Origin: Bacteroidales bacterium
GTDB taxonomy: Bacteria > Bacteroidota > Bacteroidia > Bacteroidales > 4484-276
NCBI GenBank assembly: GCA_014860585.1
Contig: JACZJL010000007.1
Location: 1-64,000, forward strand
Reading direction: 5' to 3'
Length of the DNA stretch: 64,000 bases
Shown here: one piece after another, positions 26,240 to 34,500 of the stretch
Position numbering within the stretch: position 1 is the first letter of the stretch
How the letters are laid out: the number at the start of each line of letters is the position of its first letter
Translations under genes and position numbers: made by a program
Notes under the pieces: model-generated
Database searches by the model: none
The model's input: the letters and a program-made list of their open reading frames with translations, nothing else
Told to the model about the DNA's origin: nothing

Positions 26240-27280
26240 TTATTGGTGACGACCTTCCCATCGTAATCGGTTATCTCTAAGCGCTTTTGTAAGATGTTCC
26301 CTGAGTATGTTTTTATCGGGCAGTTCGGTGAGGTATTTGGCTACATTTATTCCTGAATTTTTGAGTTGTAATAGCTCGATTTGTTCATAACCTCCTTCTG
26401 CACATAGAATTAGTCCCAGTGGAGTTTCTTCTCCTTTTTGTTTTTCGTATTTGTCGAGCCAGCGCAAGTATAACTCCATTTGTCCTTTGTAAGCAGCTCT
26501 GAAACGGTCAATTTTCAGTTCAATGGCAATCAATCGTTTTAGCTTTCGGTGATAAAACAGCAAATCGAGGTAATGATCTTCATCATCAATGATCATACGC
26601 TTTTGCCGTTCGACAAATGTAAAACCTGCTCCTAACTCCATGATGAACTGCTCAAGTGATGTAACCAGACAGTCTTCAAGGCTTTTCTCACTGTACATTC
26701 CTCTTAGGCCGGTGAATTCGAGGAAATAGGGATTTTTAAATATAAGATCGGGTGAAAAGGCTTCACCTGAGGCCAGTTTGCCAATTTCCTGCTGAATGAC
26801 TAGTTCTGGTTTTTCGCTAATCGCCGTTCTTTCAAACAACATTCCATCTATTTTTGTGCGGAGTATTTTAGTGCTCCATCGCTCATAAACGCACATCCTT
26901 GTATAAAACATCCGCTGGAGACCGTCTTTGAGTACGAGTAGCTCAATAAAATGCGACCAACTCAATTGTGTCGCCAGTTCCGACACAATTTCAAGATCGG
27001 AGAATTGTCCTGCAAACTGCATCATTCGCCTGATGTTGCGTGTTTCAAACCCTTTTTTACCATAGGTTTGCTGCAATTGTGCCGCCAGCTCCGACACAAT
27101 TTTTTCACCGTAGGCAGCTCGCTTGCCTGCAAGTAGTTCGGTGTTAATTCTGTTGCCAATTTTCCAATAAAGTAGCGTCATAACTTTGTTGGCAGTCAGC
27201 GCAACTTGCGTTCTTGCTTCTTCAATCAAACGGCAAATGTCGGAGAAGAGAGCGTTATTCATGCTTTCTATTTTTCCCAT
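26240..27280 (-). CDS. DUF1016 (YhcG-type) PD-(D/E)XK nuclease
   Basis: 346 aa. The N-terminal half is the DUF1016 N-domain, a winged-helix-like region with YWKIGNRINTELL, AAYGEKIVSELAAQL, GFETRNIRRMMQFAGQF and LSWSHFIELL. The C-terminal half is a PD-(D/E)XK fold: D in DHYLDLLFYHR, E-x-K in LIAIELKIDRF, then QMELYLRWLDKYE. YhcG-family proteins are implicated in DNA processing or in mobile-element and defence loci. No restriction or toxin partner is adjacent. Two palindromes are embedded in the coding sequence at 26964 and 27075. Confidence 0.88.
   Translation of the reverse strand: MGKIESMNNALFSDICRLIEEARTQVALTANKVMTLLYWKIGNRINTELLAGKRAAYGEKIVSELAAQLQQTYGKKGFETRNIRRMMQFAGQFSDLEIVSELATQLSWSHFIELLVLKDGLQRMFYTRMCVYERWSTKILRTKIDGMLFERTAISEKPELVIQQEIGKLASGEAFSPDLIFKNPYFLEFTGLRGMYSEKSLEDCLVTSLEQFIMELGAGFTFVERQKRMIIDDEDHYLDLLFYHRKLKRLIAIELKIDRFRAAYKGQMELYLRWLDKYEKQKGEETPLGLILCAEGGYEQIELLQLKNSGINVAKYLTELPDKNILREHLTKALRDNRLRWEGRHQ
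26964..27101. repeat. pair of palindromes inside the DUF1016 gene
   Basis: AATTGTGTCG-(7)-CGACACAATT at 26964-26990 is perfect. A second copy at 27075-27101 has one mismatch. They lie 111 bp apart and both encode the IVSELA(A/T)QL motif of the protein. Confidence 0.6.
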
Positions 27281-27299
27281 ATGGAATATGTTCTAAATG

Positions 27300-27307
27300 C
27301 AAATATA
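27300..27307 (-). promoter_or_regulatory. -7 promoter box of DUF1016 gene
   Basis: TATATTTG on the minus strand, 19 bases upstream of the ATG at 27280. Confidence 0.45.
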
Positions 27308-27416
27308 GGAAAAATGACAGGAAGTATTCACCCATAACAGGAATGATGAAGTTTTGATGGCTTATGTTCAAACCTGGCAGTTAAATTCTTTTTATCTTTA
27401 GAAAAACACAGTTAGA

Positions 27417-28145
27417 TCATTCAATTATTCCCCTGATCACCACTGAAGCGCAAAAGCATCCGAAAATGGCAGGCATATAGGAGATGGTGCCGACAGTTGA
27501 TTTTTTATTTTCAACACTTCCACCAATTACGAGGCGATCTTTGTCAATCGCTTCCGGCGAAAAAACCACTTTGAAACCCGATCGGATTCCACGTTTGTGT
27601 AATCGTTTCCGGATGATATGTGCCAGCCGGCAACCGTGCGACTCAGAAATGTCTCCTGTGGAAACAAGCAGAGGGTCAAGTTTACCTCCGGAACCCATCG
27701 AACTCACCAGTGGTAATTTCTTTTCGAGGCATCTGATAATGAAAAAAAGTTTTGGAGAGGGGGTATCGATGGCATCCACCACGTAATCGAAAGGGGAGGA
27801 GAGGAGTTCGTCAATTTTTTCGTTTTTCAGGTAATCATCAATGGCGATCAATTCCAGTTTAGGATTGATATCGAGCAGCCGCTGCGCCATCACTTCTGCT
27901 TTGCGAAGGCCTATGGTATTGCCCAGTGCCGGCAACTGCCGGTTTTTGTTGCTTTCGGTAATGATATCGCCATCAACAATGGTCATTTTTCCGATGCCTG
28001 CCCGGCAAAGTTGTTCGGCAGCATAGGCGCCTACCCCGCCAAGTCCGGCTACGAGCACATTTGACCGGATCAGTTTACTGAGTTTTTCTTCTCCCAGCAA
28101 CAGTTCCGTACGGCTCATCCACGGCTGAATTTGGCTTTCTATCAT
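27417..28145 (-). CDS. tcdA: tRNA threonylcarbamoyladenosine dehydratase
   Basis: 242 aa ThiF/E1-like enzyme that activates t6A37 in tRNA with ATP to form the cyclic ct6A. The Rossmann motif is LVAGLGGVGAYAAEQLCRAG (GxGGVG at 34-39), followed by the acidic strand IVDGDIITESNKNRQ with the Asn/Arg adenylation residues. GCRLAHIIRKRL and GTISYMPAIFGCFCAS match the TcdA/CsdL C-terminal pattern. The length suits the family. Its ATG overlaps the upstream TatD stop as ATGA (28145-28142), so the two are translationally coupled. Confidence 0.88.
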   Translation of the reverse strand: MIESQIQPWMSRTELLLGEEKLSKLIRSNVLVAGLGGVGAYAAEQLCRAGIGKMTIVDGDIITESNKNRQLPALGNTIGLRKAEVMAQRLLDINPKLELIAIDDYLKNEKIDELLSSPFDYVVDAIDTPSPKLFFIIRCLEKKLPLVSSMGSGGKLDPLLVSTGDISESHGCRLAHIIRKRLHKRGIRSGFKVVFSPEAIDKDRLVIGGSVENKKSTVGTISYMPAIFGCFCASVVIRGIIE

Positions 28146-28807
28146 CCGAAGCAGTGTTTAAAATTATTGGCAATCAATGTTTTCAAGTTATTAGTGTCGA
28201 TATTTCTGAGGTGGGCTGCCTTTTCGAAAATAGGTTCAATGTCGATTTCCGAATCATCGGTTTCCAGAAAAAACCTATCAGCGGGAAAAGTTCCTAAGAT
28301 TTGTGCAGCGTTTGATTTCGGGTTTAGTAGGGCTTTCCCAAACGAAAGGAAGAAGCCGTTTTTCAGCAGTTCACCTGCATTCTGGCGGTTGTTGTTAAAC
28401 CCGTGAAAGATCACCGGCATCTCAAATCTGGCTTGTTTGATCATTTTACTGATTTCCGCGTGTGCTTTCACATTGTGGATGATCAACGGTTTACTGAGAT
28501 TGGCGGCAATTTTTATGTGACGCTCAAAAACTGCTTTTTGTAAAGTCATTGATACGTTGATCAGGCGGTCGAGGCCGGTCTCTCCTATAGCCAGGCAGTT
28601 CTTTTTTTTTGCAAGACCTTCAATGTCGGAAAAATGTTCTTCCAGTTTTGCTTCTTCGATGTGCCAGGGATGCAGACCAACAGAAAATAATTGATCGTCA
28701 GCGGGTTGATTGCTAACCGTTTTTCCTGCAAGAAGATTTAAAATAGCAACAACCCCGGCTCTTAATTCCGGTTGGTGTGTATGAATATCAATGTAAGTCA
28801 ACCCCAT
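28142..28807 (-). CDS. TatD-family metal-dependent hydrolase
   Basis: 221 aa from MGLTYIDIHTHQ; the start at 28807 is preferred because the -7 box lies at 28823-28830, inside the longer frame. TatD-type residues are visible: the HxH pair (IDIHTH), the Glu of CLAIGETGLDRL, His in LIIHNVKAHAEI, FHGFNNN, and the metal Asp in FFLETDDSE. At 221 aa it is shorter than the usual ~260. These enzymes are metal-dependent DNases or hydrolases. Coupled to tcdA by an ATGA overlap. Confidence 0.85.
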   Translation of the reverse strand: MGLTYIDIHTHQPELRAGVVAILNLLAGKTVSNQPADDQLFSVGLHPWHIEEAKLEEHFSDIEGLAKKKNCLAIGETGLDRLINVSMTLQKAVFERHIKIAANLSKPLIIHNVKAHAEISKMIKQARFEMPVIFHGFNNNRQNAGELLKNGFFLSFGKALLNPKSNAAQILGTFPADRFFLETDDSEIDIEPIFEKAAHLRNIDTNNLKTLIANNFKHCFG

Positions 28808-28822
28808 AGCCGCTTTTTGCGG

Positions 28823-28830
28823 CAAATTTA
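28823..28830 (-). promoter_or_regulatory. -7 promoter box of tatD-tcdA operon
   Basis: TAAATTTG on the minus strand, 15 bases before the ATG at 28807. The leader contains the small hairpin GCCGC-AAAAA-GCGGC. Confidence 0.5.
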
Positions 28831-28992
28831 CATGAAACTGCCGACTTACACACAGACCGATGAAAATCTATTTACAGGAGAAATTCAAAAAAGTATCAGC
28901 TTTAAATTGCAAAGTGAACTGTCACGGATACACATATTTTCTTTCTTATTTTATGATAGTTCTTCAATTACTAATTTCAAATTTATCAAATT

Positions 28993-29691
28993 ATGAAAAA
29001 GTTCATTTTCTATTCGGTTATCGCAAGCATCTTAATGTTTGTGATTGTTTCATGTAACCCAGGTAAAAGTGTCAGGGAGACAAGATCAGATCGTTCCGGG
29101 TCGGATGGGAATTATGGTGTCTCACAGACAAGATCGGATGATTCTGGGTCGGGTGGAAATTTTAATTTACCAACTCCTCCTCCACCTAACTCAATTCCTG
29201 GAAGTATAAGTATTTATATTCCATGTCAAAAGGAGTCATTAGACACTGAAGAGTTTTTAGTTGGATTAGGAATAAGTGAAAAAATGGATCTCGACGACTC
29301 AAAAACAGGCTCTTTTGCTTCTGCAAAGGCTGAATTATTAAACAAATACATGGGTGCATTTAAAAACGGTTTGAGGCAATATTTCAATGACACTCATGTA
29401 CCAGATGGCAAAAAAAGAGACATGTCAAAAATTGAGATGGGGGCAGAGTCTGCTGCAGCATCAGCGATTAACCAGTACAGTTTTACTTATTGCCGTGAAT
29501 TTATGCAACTTACAAGCAGCGCATACATGACTTTTACTGTTTTACGAGTTCGCAAAGAAGATGTCAACTCAAAAGTAGCTTCAAGACTTAAAGCTATGGA
29601 AGTTGATTACAACGAAGATCGTTTTTTCAAATGGATGAATGAGGAACTTGAAAAACAAAGTGAACAACCTATTGACAAACAAAATCCGTAG
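28993..29691 (+). CDS. secreted lipoprotein, LPP20-like
   Basis: 232 aa. A lipoprotein signal (FVIVSCNPGK, lipobox Cys about residue 20) is followed by a low-complexity spacer with a repeated SGSDGN/SGSGGN and QTRSDDSGSG, then a Pro run. The folded part (about 75-210) begins ISIYIPCQKESLDTEEFLVGLGISEKMD and has spaced Ala residues (FASAKAELLNKYM), a pattern seen in LPP20-like lipoproteins. It is followed 35 bp later by another secreted protein with a related N-domain. The function is not known; assignment to the family is by pattern only. Confidence 0.7.
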   Translation: MKKFIFYSVIASILMFVIVSCNPGKSVRETRSDRSGSDGNYGVSQTRSDDSGSGGNFNLPTPPPPNSIPGSISIYIPCQKESLDTEEFLVGLGISEKMDLDDSKTGSFASAKAELLNKYMGAFKNGLRQYFNDTHVPDGKKRDMSKIEMGAESAAASAINQYSFTYCREFMQLTSSAYMTFTVLRVRKEDVNSKVASRLKAMEVDYNEDRFFKWMNEELEKQSEQPIDKQNP

Positions 29692-29726
29692 TTAAGATTT
29701 GAACTAATACAAAAAACAATAAAGAG

Positions 29727-30734
29727 ATGAAAACAATAATTTACATTATTTGTCTCATTGCTATAGCTCATTCAGGTTACTCACAACCTGAATGGGTTTT
29801 TGGAAAACTTCCTGAAGCTGCAAATGACTCTTATTACTATTCCGTTGGAATGGGTTCTGATAGGGGTAAAAGCCACAAAGAAGCCAGAATAGATGCCATT
29901 ACATCAGTCTATGCTGATGCAGCAATGAGACTCGGAATGGAATTTAAACTTGCAGATATACGCCAATCCATCCTTTTGGGGAACAAAAATCCCATTAAGA
30001 CACAGGTTTATATTGTGTGCGAGTACTTTAAAGAACAAAATGACATGATAACAGTATGGGTATTGTGTCAGGTTTCAAAGGCTGGAAACGTGGCTGCTGA
30101 ATTTACAACATATGATTGCACGCAGGCAAAAATCCTAAATTCAAAGGAGGCAAAAGAAGAGAGAAGAAAAACCAATGAATCTGATATTTTCTACATGCAA
30201 CTGGGTCTATTACTTAATCGCTATCAAAGTGATGATTTTGAACATAATAACCTCGATGCTTATGGTATTAGCGTAACCTTTGGAGCATACCCTGATTATG
30301 GGTTAGGCTTTAGTTTATCATTAAGTGGGTCAGTTGATCCGGATTTGAGCAATTACGAGTTTGGGGCCAGCAGTTCAGTTGGACTAGGTAGCAATCAATT
30401 TAGTACGGATATTGGAATAGGATTAGGCTACAATTTTAATTACGGAATGCATACAGATTTGCCCATTTCAGTCAGGTACAGAAATTTAACCATCGGTTAC
30501 AAAATTTGCTGGTACAACACCCCGAAACAACCAAAAAACAAATTTGAAAAAGCAGGTTCTTTCAATGAAATTGATAACTATAATGAGGCTTTGGAATGTT
30601 TTGAAAATGGGGGATTTAGAAAAAATATCGGAGGAGTAGTGGAGGACAGAACGCTTGATTCTGGATGGCGACCTAGCTATTTAGTTAACCTATCACATGT
30701 CTTTTCTCTTTCTTTCACCATTAAGGGATGGTAA
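29727..30734 (+). CDS. secreted LPP20-like protein with beta-rich C-domain
   Basis: 335 aa, signal peptide MKTIIYIICLIAIAHSGYSQ. PEWVFGKLPEAANDSYYYSVGMGSDRGKSHKEARIDAITSV fits the LPP20 pattern (PxW ... YYxVGxG ... spaced Ala). After a charged linker (KEAKEERRKTNESD), residues about 160-275 are alternating aromatic/Gly strands (YGISVTFGAYPDYGLGFSLSLSGSV ... IGIGLGYNFNYGM) that suggest a small beta-barrel or beta-sandwich in the outer membrane. It probably forms an operon with the lipoprotein 35 bp upstream and ends before a strong terminator. Confidence 0.7.
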   Translation: MKTIIYIICLIAIAHSGYSQPEWVFGKLPEAANDSYYYSVGMGSDRGKSHKEARIDAITSVYADAAMRLGMEFKLADIRQSILLGNKNPIKTQVYIVCEYFKEQNDMITVWVLCQVSKAGNVAAEFTTYDCTQAKILNSKEAKEERRKTNESDIFYMQLGLLLNRYQSDDFEHNNLDAYGISVTFGAYPDYGLGFSLSLSGSVDPDLSNYEFGASSSVGLGSNQFSTDIGIGLGYNFNYGMHTDLPISVRYRNLTIGYKICWYNTPKQPKNKFEKAGSFNEIDNYNEALECFENGGFRKNIGGVVEDRTLDSGWRPSYLVNLSHVFSLSFTIKGW

Positions 30735-30766
30735 ACTGACGCTCAATTGATTAATCAAATTTCTTA

Positions 30767-30795
30767 CAAGGGTTCCATTATGAGCCCTTGTTTTT
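30767..30795 (+). terminator. rho-independent terminator
   Basis: Stem CAAGGGTTC/GAGCCCTTG (one G-U pair), loop CATTAT, then TTTTT; 33 bases after the LPP20-like gene. Confidence 0.75.
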
Positions 30796-30962
30796 CTTTA
30801 ATCGGTTACAATCTGAAAATGATAGCCATTGGCAAACTAATTAAAAGTAAGTCCATCGAACTTGGTTCTTCAGGGATTATTAAAGCACTGCTACAAACAA
30901 CTGTCACAACCAGCCAGTATATCCCTTTTATGTTATGATGTTAAACTTAAAATTTTACGACA

Positions 30963-31580
30963 ATGAAAACATTTATTCAAATCATCCTGGTAATAGCGAG
31001 CATCGCTGGATGTGGTTATGCAAATGCACAATCAAATGCAAAGGAAGAATCACTCGATTTTTCAGAATTGCTGTGTGACACTCCAAACACTGACAGCATT
31101 TTTCAATATCACTTGCTGCTTACAGAAAGTGATGTTTTAACAAATTCCGTTGGTGAATTAATTACACGTAGCCTTCCTGCCGGCAAATTTAGTGCGGGAC
31201 AAGGTTGTAAGGCTGACATTACCAATTTAAAGTCAATCTCAAAAGGACTAAAGCCAATCACTCCGGTAATTTATCTTGAGTACGATGATAACGGTATTGC
31301 TTTGCAATATTTTAAAAATTCGAAAAGAGATAAAAACATCATTGCTGTAACAATGAATAGTGATGGAAAGTGTAGATTTATCAATCCTGACCTTTCCAGT
31401 CTTGCCTTTTCAGGGTATGAAGGCGAGTATGACTATTATGATGATAGCATGAACGATCTTGTTCGACTTCTTATGCTCTACAGCCTAATGAATGATGATG
31501 AACCTGCTGAAGATTGGTGGGAGGAAGATGGCGAAACTCCAGATACTGAAAATATTGAAACCACCCCCTTTTGGAGATAA
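30963..31580 (+). CDS. secreted protein of unknown function
   Basis: 205 aa with signal peptide MKTFIQIILVIASIAGCGYANAQ. I do not recognise a family. The mature part has LCDTPNTDSIFQYHLL, a block FSAGQGCKADITNLKSISKG, a beta-rich middle (PVIYLEYDDNGIALQYF), and a strongly acidic C-terminus (DDSMNDL...MNDDEPAEDWWEEDGETPDTEN). A terminator follows at 31600. It is transcribed alone between two terminators. Confidence 0.7.
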   Translation: MKTFIQIILVIASIAGCGYANAQSNAKEESLDFSELLCDTPNTDSIFQYHLLLTESDVLTNSVGELITRSLPAGKFSAGQGCKADITNLKSISKGLKPITPVIYLEYDDNGIALQYFKNSKRDKNIIAVTMNSDGKCRFINPDLSSLAFSGYEGEYDYYDDSMNDLVRLLMLYSLMNDDEPAEDWWEEDGETPDTENIETTPFWR

Positions 31581-31599
31581 GACTGAAGATTTTGCGCAG

Positions 31600-31630
31600 A
31601 ATCCGGCTTGAATGTCAGGCCGGATTTTTT
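31600..31630 (+). terminator. rho-independent terminator
   Basis: AATCCGGC / GCCGGATT, 8-bp stem with an 11-base loop and a run of Ts. It separates the secreted protein from the next gene and argues for a start of that gene after 31630. Confidence 0.8.
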
Positions 31631-31654
31631 ATGATAATAGTTAAAACATTAATT

Positions 31655-32314
31655 ATGAATAGGTTATCATCATTATTTGATTCATGCCCCGAATTAAACA
31701 TTCTGCATTCCGAATTTGAAAGGAGTGGATCCATTAAAAAAAGTGTTGAAAGGTATTGGCACATCAAGAACAAATTTACCATTGTTGTTGGAAAGATTTT
31801 TTATCTTTGCCTAACCAAAATGTTCAATGCTATGAAAAATGCTGTGAAATTTAAACAAATCATTCAATCTCTGATAGCAGATAACACTGACCCAGGAAAA
31901 ATTGAAAAGGCAAAACAGGAACTATCCATTTTGATTCAAACCAATTTTTCTCAATCATTTAATAAAGCCTGTAGTGACGAAGGAATGCTTTTTCGCATAA
32001 GACTCATTGAGCAGGATGATTGCGAAAAATGGAGAAAAGTGTTGCCTATTTTCCATAATGAAAGAGCTACTTTTAATCTTGATCAGATTGAAAGAATCCT
32101 CAAACGCTCGCTCGAAAAGATTTATGACGACTTAATTCAAGTAGAGTTGAAGAATGACTTCGGGTTACATGGAAATTCGTTCAATTCAAAATGGTTTGGA
32201 TCATTCATTAGTGACATTGTTAAAAATCATCTCAATGATTCACTTTCAGCACTATTCCACGATAGAATAGCTTCGTTTAATGAAGCAGTTAAAAAAGAGT
32301 TTTCGATAAATTAA
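31655..32314 (+). CDS. unrecognised soluble helical protein
   Basis: 219 aa from MNRLSSLFDSC; the frame is open from 31571, but a terminator at 31600-31630 makes 31655 (or Met 31820) more likely. No signal peptide is visible. It is mostly helical, with QELSILIQTNFSQSFNKAC, EQDDCEKWRKVLPIFHNER and SKWFGSFISDIVKNHLNDSLSALFHD. It is followed 17 bp later by another unrecognised gene and then an anti-sigma-like gene, so it is probably the first of a three-gene operon facing the CHAT protease. Confidence 0.6.
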   Translation: MNRLSSLFDSCPELNILHSEFERSGSIKKSVERYWHIKNKFTIVVGKIFYLCLTKMFNAMKNAVKFKQIIQSLIADNTDPGKIEKAKQELSILIQTNFSQSFNKACSDEGMLFRIRLIEQDDCEKWRKVLPIFHNERATFNLDQIERILKRSLEKIYDDLIQVELKNDFGLHGNSFNSKWFGSFISDIVKNHLNDSLSALFHDRIASFNEAVKKEFSIN

Positions 32315-32331
32315 TCTTTAACACTACTGAA

Positions 32332-33588
32332 ATGCCAGATATTAATCAATGCACGATTGAATACCGGAATTGGATCAAAAGTAACCTGAAGGAATGGCAG
32401 GGTAAGCTTTCAAAATACTTTGACGGGATGCAACCGGAGAAAACATTTGCCAATGAGATCCATATTTTCTGCAAAAATTCATCGGAGATGATTGATGAAC
32501 TGATGGATTACAGCCTTTGTTTAAGGAAAAGTGTGCAGGAAATTGACATTAGCACTAAGCTATTTGAAGAAGACTTCCGTTATTTTTCTCGCGCTAAGTA
32601 TTGTGAAGCAGAGTTCTTCCCAGAGTTCAAAAAAACCATTGTTTCGCTTGAAAACGGTAATGTTAGCAATAAAGATTGGAAAATCATCGAATCAATAATA
32701 GAGACGATGGTTGATAATGAGAACCTTTCGAAAAAAGGCCCTCCGTTGGACAAAAAGGATTTAGAAGACATTAAGGATTTAGAAGACATTATTGGAGAAA
32801 TTAGGTTATCTATTTTGGAGAAAGAGTTCATTGTTGAATCAGATTTTACCCATTACGACCCTTACTATTTTTTCAAAAAGTACCTTTACGGGAGGATTGC
32901 TGATCTTTTTTATCAAGTATGGCATAAAAATGAAAAAGTTGAAATTCCGCTCAACGAAAATCTTGCAGACAAACTGAAAGCAGAAGACACTGCGAAACCA
33001 GCATTATGGGACATTAGATTGGAGGCAGCATTAATAAAACTGACATCATCCCTGGCTGATCCGGAAATATTTAAAACCATTATTGACGATTTTTGCCCTT
33101 TTGGCAGCAAGGTAGATAAACGTACAAAACAGATAGTACTTTTCCTTTACCGTGAAGTTGATCTTTATCATCACAAATCCAAAGCTATGGCTAAGGATAA
33201 GGATGATACAAAGGTATATGATAAAATCATCGCAGAAGTAATCAATGATGAAGACTTCGAATTACCTCAGATCAGGGATTGGTTTTTAACCTATGAAGAT
33301 AAGAAAAAACTTAACGAAAATCTTCGCCAAATAAGATCTCGCTATACAGCTATACCCGCCATTGGGCTTTTCCGTTATCATAAAACTATGCATGGTACGC
33401 CTGATGAAAAGCTGATCAGGGTTATTGGCGAAGAGAATTTTGATTTTCTGTATCGTAAAGAAATGATCTCAACCGAAGATATTGATAATCATTTTGTCAA
33501 CGAAATAAAATTCAATGACACCCTTAAAAGTTGTTTTTCCGTAGTATTTGATATTCAACACAAAATTAATCATGAATACAATTCATAA
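32332..33588 (+). CDS. unrecognised charged helical protein
   Basis: 418 aa, soluble, highly charged, no membrane segment. It includes a short tandem (KKDLEDIKDLEDIIGEI), an aromatic stretch DFTHYDPYYFFKKYLYGRI, and near the C-terminus TAIPAIGLFRYHKTMHGTPDEKLIRVIGEENFDFLY. I looked for ECF sigma-factor regions, because the next gene resembles an anti-sigma factor, and found none. The last 17 bases overlap the ATG of that gene at 33572, implying translational coupling. Confidence 0.65.
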   Translation: MPDINQCTIEYRNWIKSNLKEWQGKLSKYFDGMQPEKTFANEIHIFCKNSSEMIDELMDYSLCLRKSVQEIDISTKLFEEDFRYFSRAKYCEAEFFPEFKKTIVSLENGNVSNKDWKIIESIIETMVDNENLSKKGPPLDKKDLEDIKDLEDIIGEIRLSILEKEFIVESDFTHYDPYYFFKKYLYGRIADLFYQVWHKNEKVEIPLNENLADKLKAEDTAKPALWDIRLEAALIKLTSSLADPEIFKTIIDDFCPFGSKVDKRTKQIVLFLYREVDLYHHKSKAMAKDKDDTKVYDKIIAEVINDEDFELPQIRDWFLTYEDKKKLNENLRQIRSRYTAIPAIGLFRYHKTMHGTPDEKLIRVIGEENFDFLYRKEMISTEDIDNHFVNEIKFNDTLKSCFSVVFDIQHKINHEYNS

Positions 33589-34486
33589 TAACATTAAACT
33601 CCTTCAAAAGTACGTCCTTTTTCAATTGGACGAAGACAAGGAATTTGAAATCCAGGAGCACCTGGCCGGATGCGACGAGTGTTCTGCACTGGTGCACCAG
33701 CTCAGATTGGTTGCACAGGAAAACAGACGGCTGCATGAGGAGTGGAAAAACGCTTCCATCCCTGCAACAAAGCCTGATGATAAAAACGATTCTCCTAATG
33801 CACGTGAATCAGGCAAAGTTATCCCATTGCGTTTGGTTTTGCGCTATGCTGCTGTGCTGCTTCCAATATTATTTCTTATCGGAGGAGGTTCAGGTTATCT
33901 GCTGAATGAAAAAAGACTAACTGAATTACCTTCAACTAATGAAGTTCCTTCAGATGATAACCAGATAGAGATCGTGGAAGTTAGGAAGCAGTTCGAGGAT
34001 TCAATAAAAGCATACGCTTATATGGTCGTTGACAAAGATAGTATAATTTCCTCACAAAATTCGGAGATTGTAGAATTGAATTCCAAGAAAAACGAGATTG
34101 AAACTAAATTTGATGTGTTAACCAATTCTCTTGTATCGGGAGATTACGTTCCTAAGATCAATGCGAATACAGACCAAATAATCAAGGGACCGGAACGTGC
34201 ATCTGGTGCAGGCAAAAGTGATATTGATAAAAGTCTTGTCGGAGGAATTGCGAATCGTGTTTATTGGCAAAATGAAGGAGTGAGAATAATTAATTCGACA
34301 AATCGGAAAATTAAAATAAGAATCTATTCAAATTCCAATTTAGAAAGTCCAAACAAAGAATTTACTTTATCAAAAGACACTTCAATAGTGAATTTGTCAT
34401 TGGGAATCAAATATTTTAGTTTATATGATGATGTCAACGCCTTCATTTCAGGTGGAATATTTTGGGTGTTACCCAAACCCGAATAA
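33572..34486 (+). CDS. zinc-finger anti-sigma-like membrane protein
   Basis: 304 aa from MNTIHNNIKLLQKY. Residues about 20-45 carry a zf-HC2-like motif (EIQEHLAGCDECSALVHQL: H-x3-C-x2-C), typical of anti-sigma factors. A single membrane helix follows (about 85-108, LRYAAVLLPILFLIGGGSGYLL), then a periplasmic coiled coil (SQNSEIVELNSKKNEIETKFDVL) and a small beta domain (INSTNRKIKIRIYSNSN). No sigma factor gene is adjacent. It ends 14 bp from the convergent CHAT protease gene. Confidence 0.75.
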   Translation: MNTIHNNIKLLQKYVLFQLDEDKEFEIQEHLAGCDECSALVHQLRLVAQENRRLHEEWKNASIPATKPDDKNDSPNARESGKVIPLRLVLRYAAVLLPILFLIGGGSGYLLNEKRLTELPSTNEVPSDDNQIEIVEVRKQFEDSIKAYAYMVVDKDSIISSQNSEIVELNSKKNEIETKFDVLTNSLVSGDYVPKINANTDQIIKGPERASGAGKSDIDKSLVGGIANRVYWQNEGVRIINSTNRKIKIRIYSNSNLESPNKEFTLSKDTSIVNLSLGIKYFSLYDDVNAFISGGIFWVLPKPE

Positions 34487-34500
34487 GCACGTTTTGCTAA

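Noticed and set aside
26240-28807. DUF1016-TcdA-TatD as a defence operon
   Set aside because: The DUF1016 gene has its own promoter box and a 136-bp gap; TcdA and TatD are ordinary housekeeping genes coupled to each other only.
30747-30938. 63-codon open frame after the LPP20-like gene
   Set aside because: A strong terminator (30767-30795) lies inside it.
32332-33588. Hidden ECF sigma factor next to the anti-sigma-like gene
   Set aside because: No region 2 or region 4 helix-turn-helix pattern could be found in the 418-aa protein.
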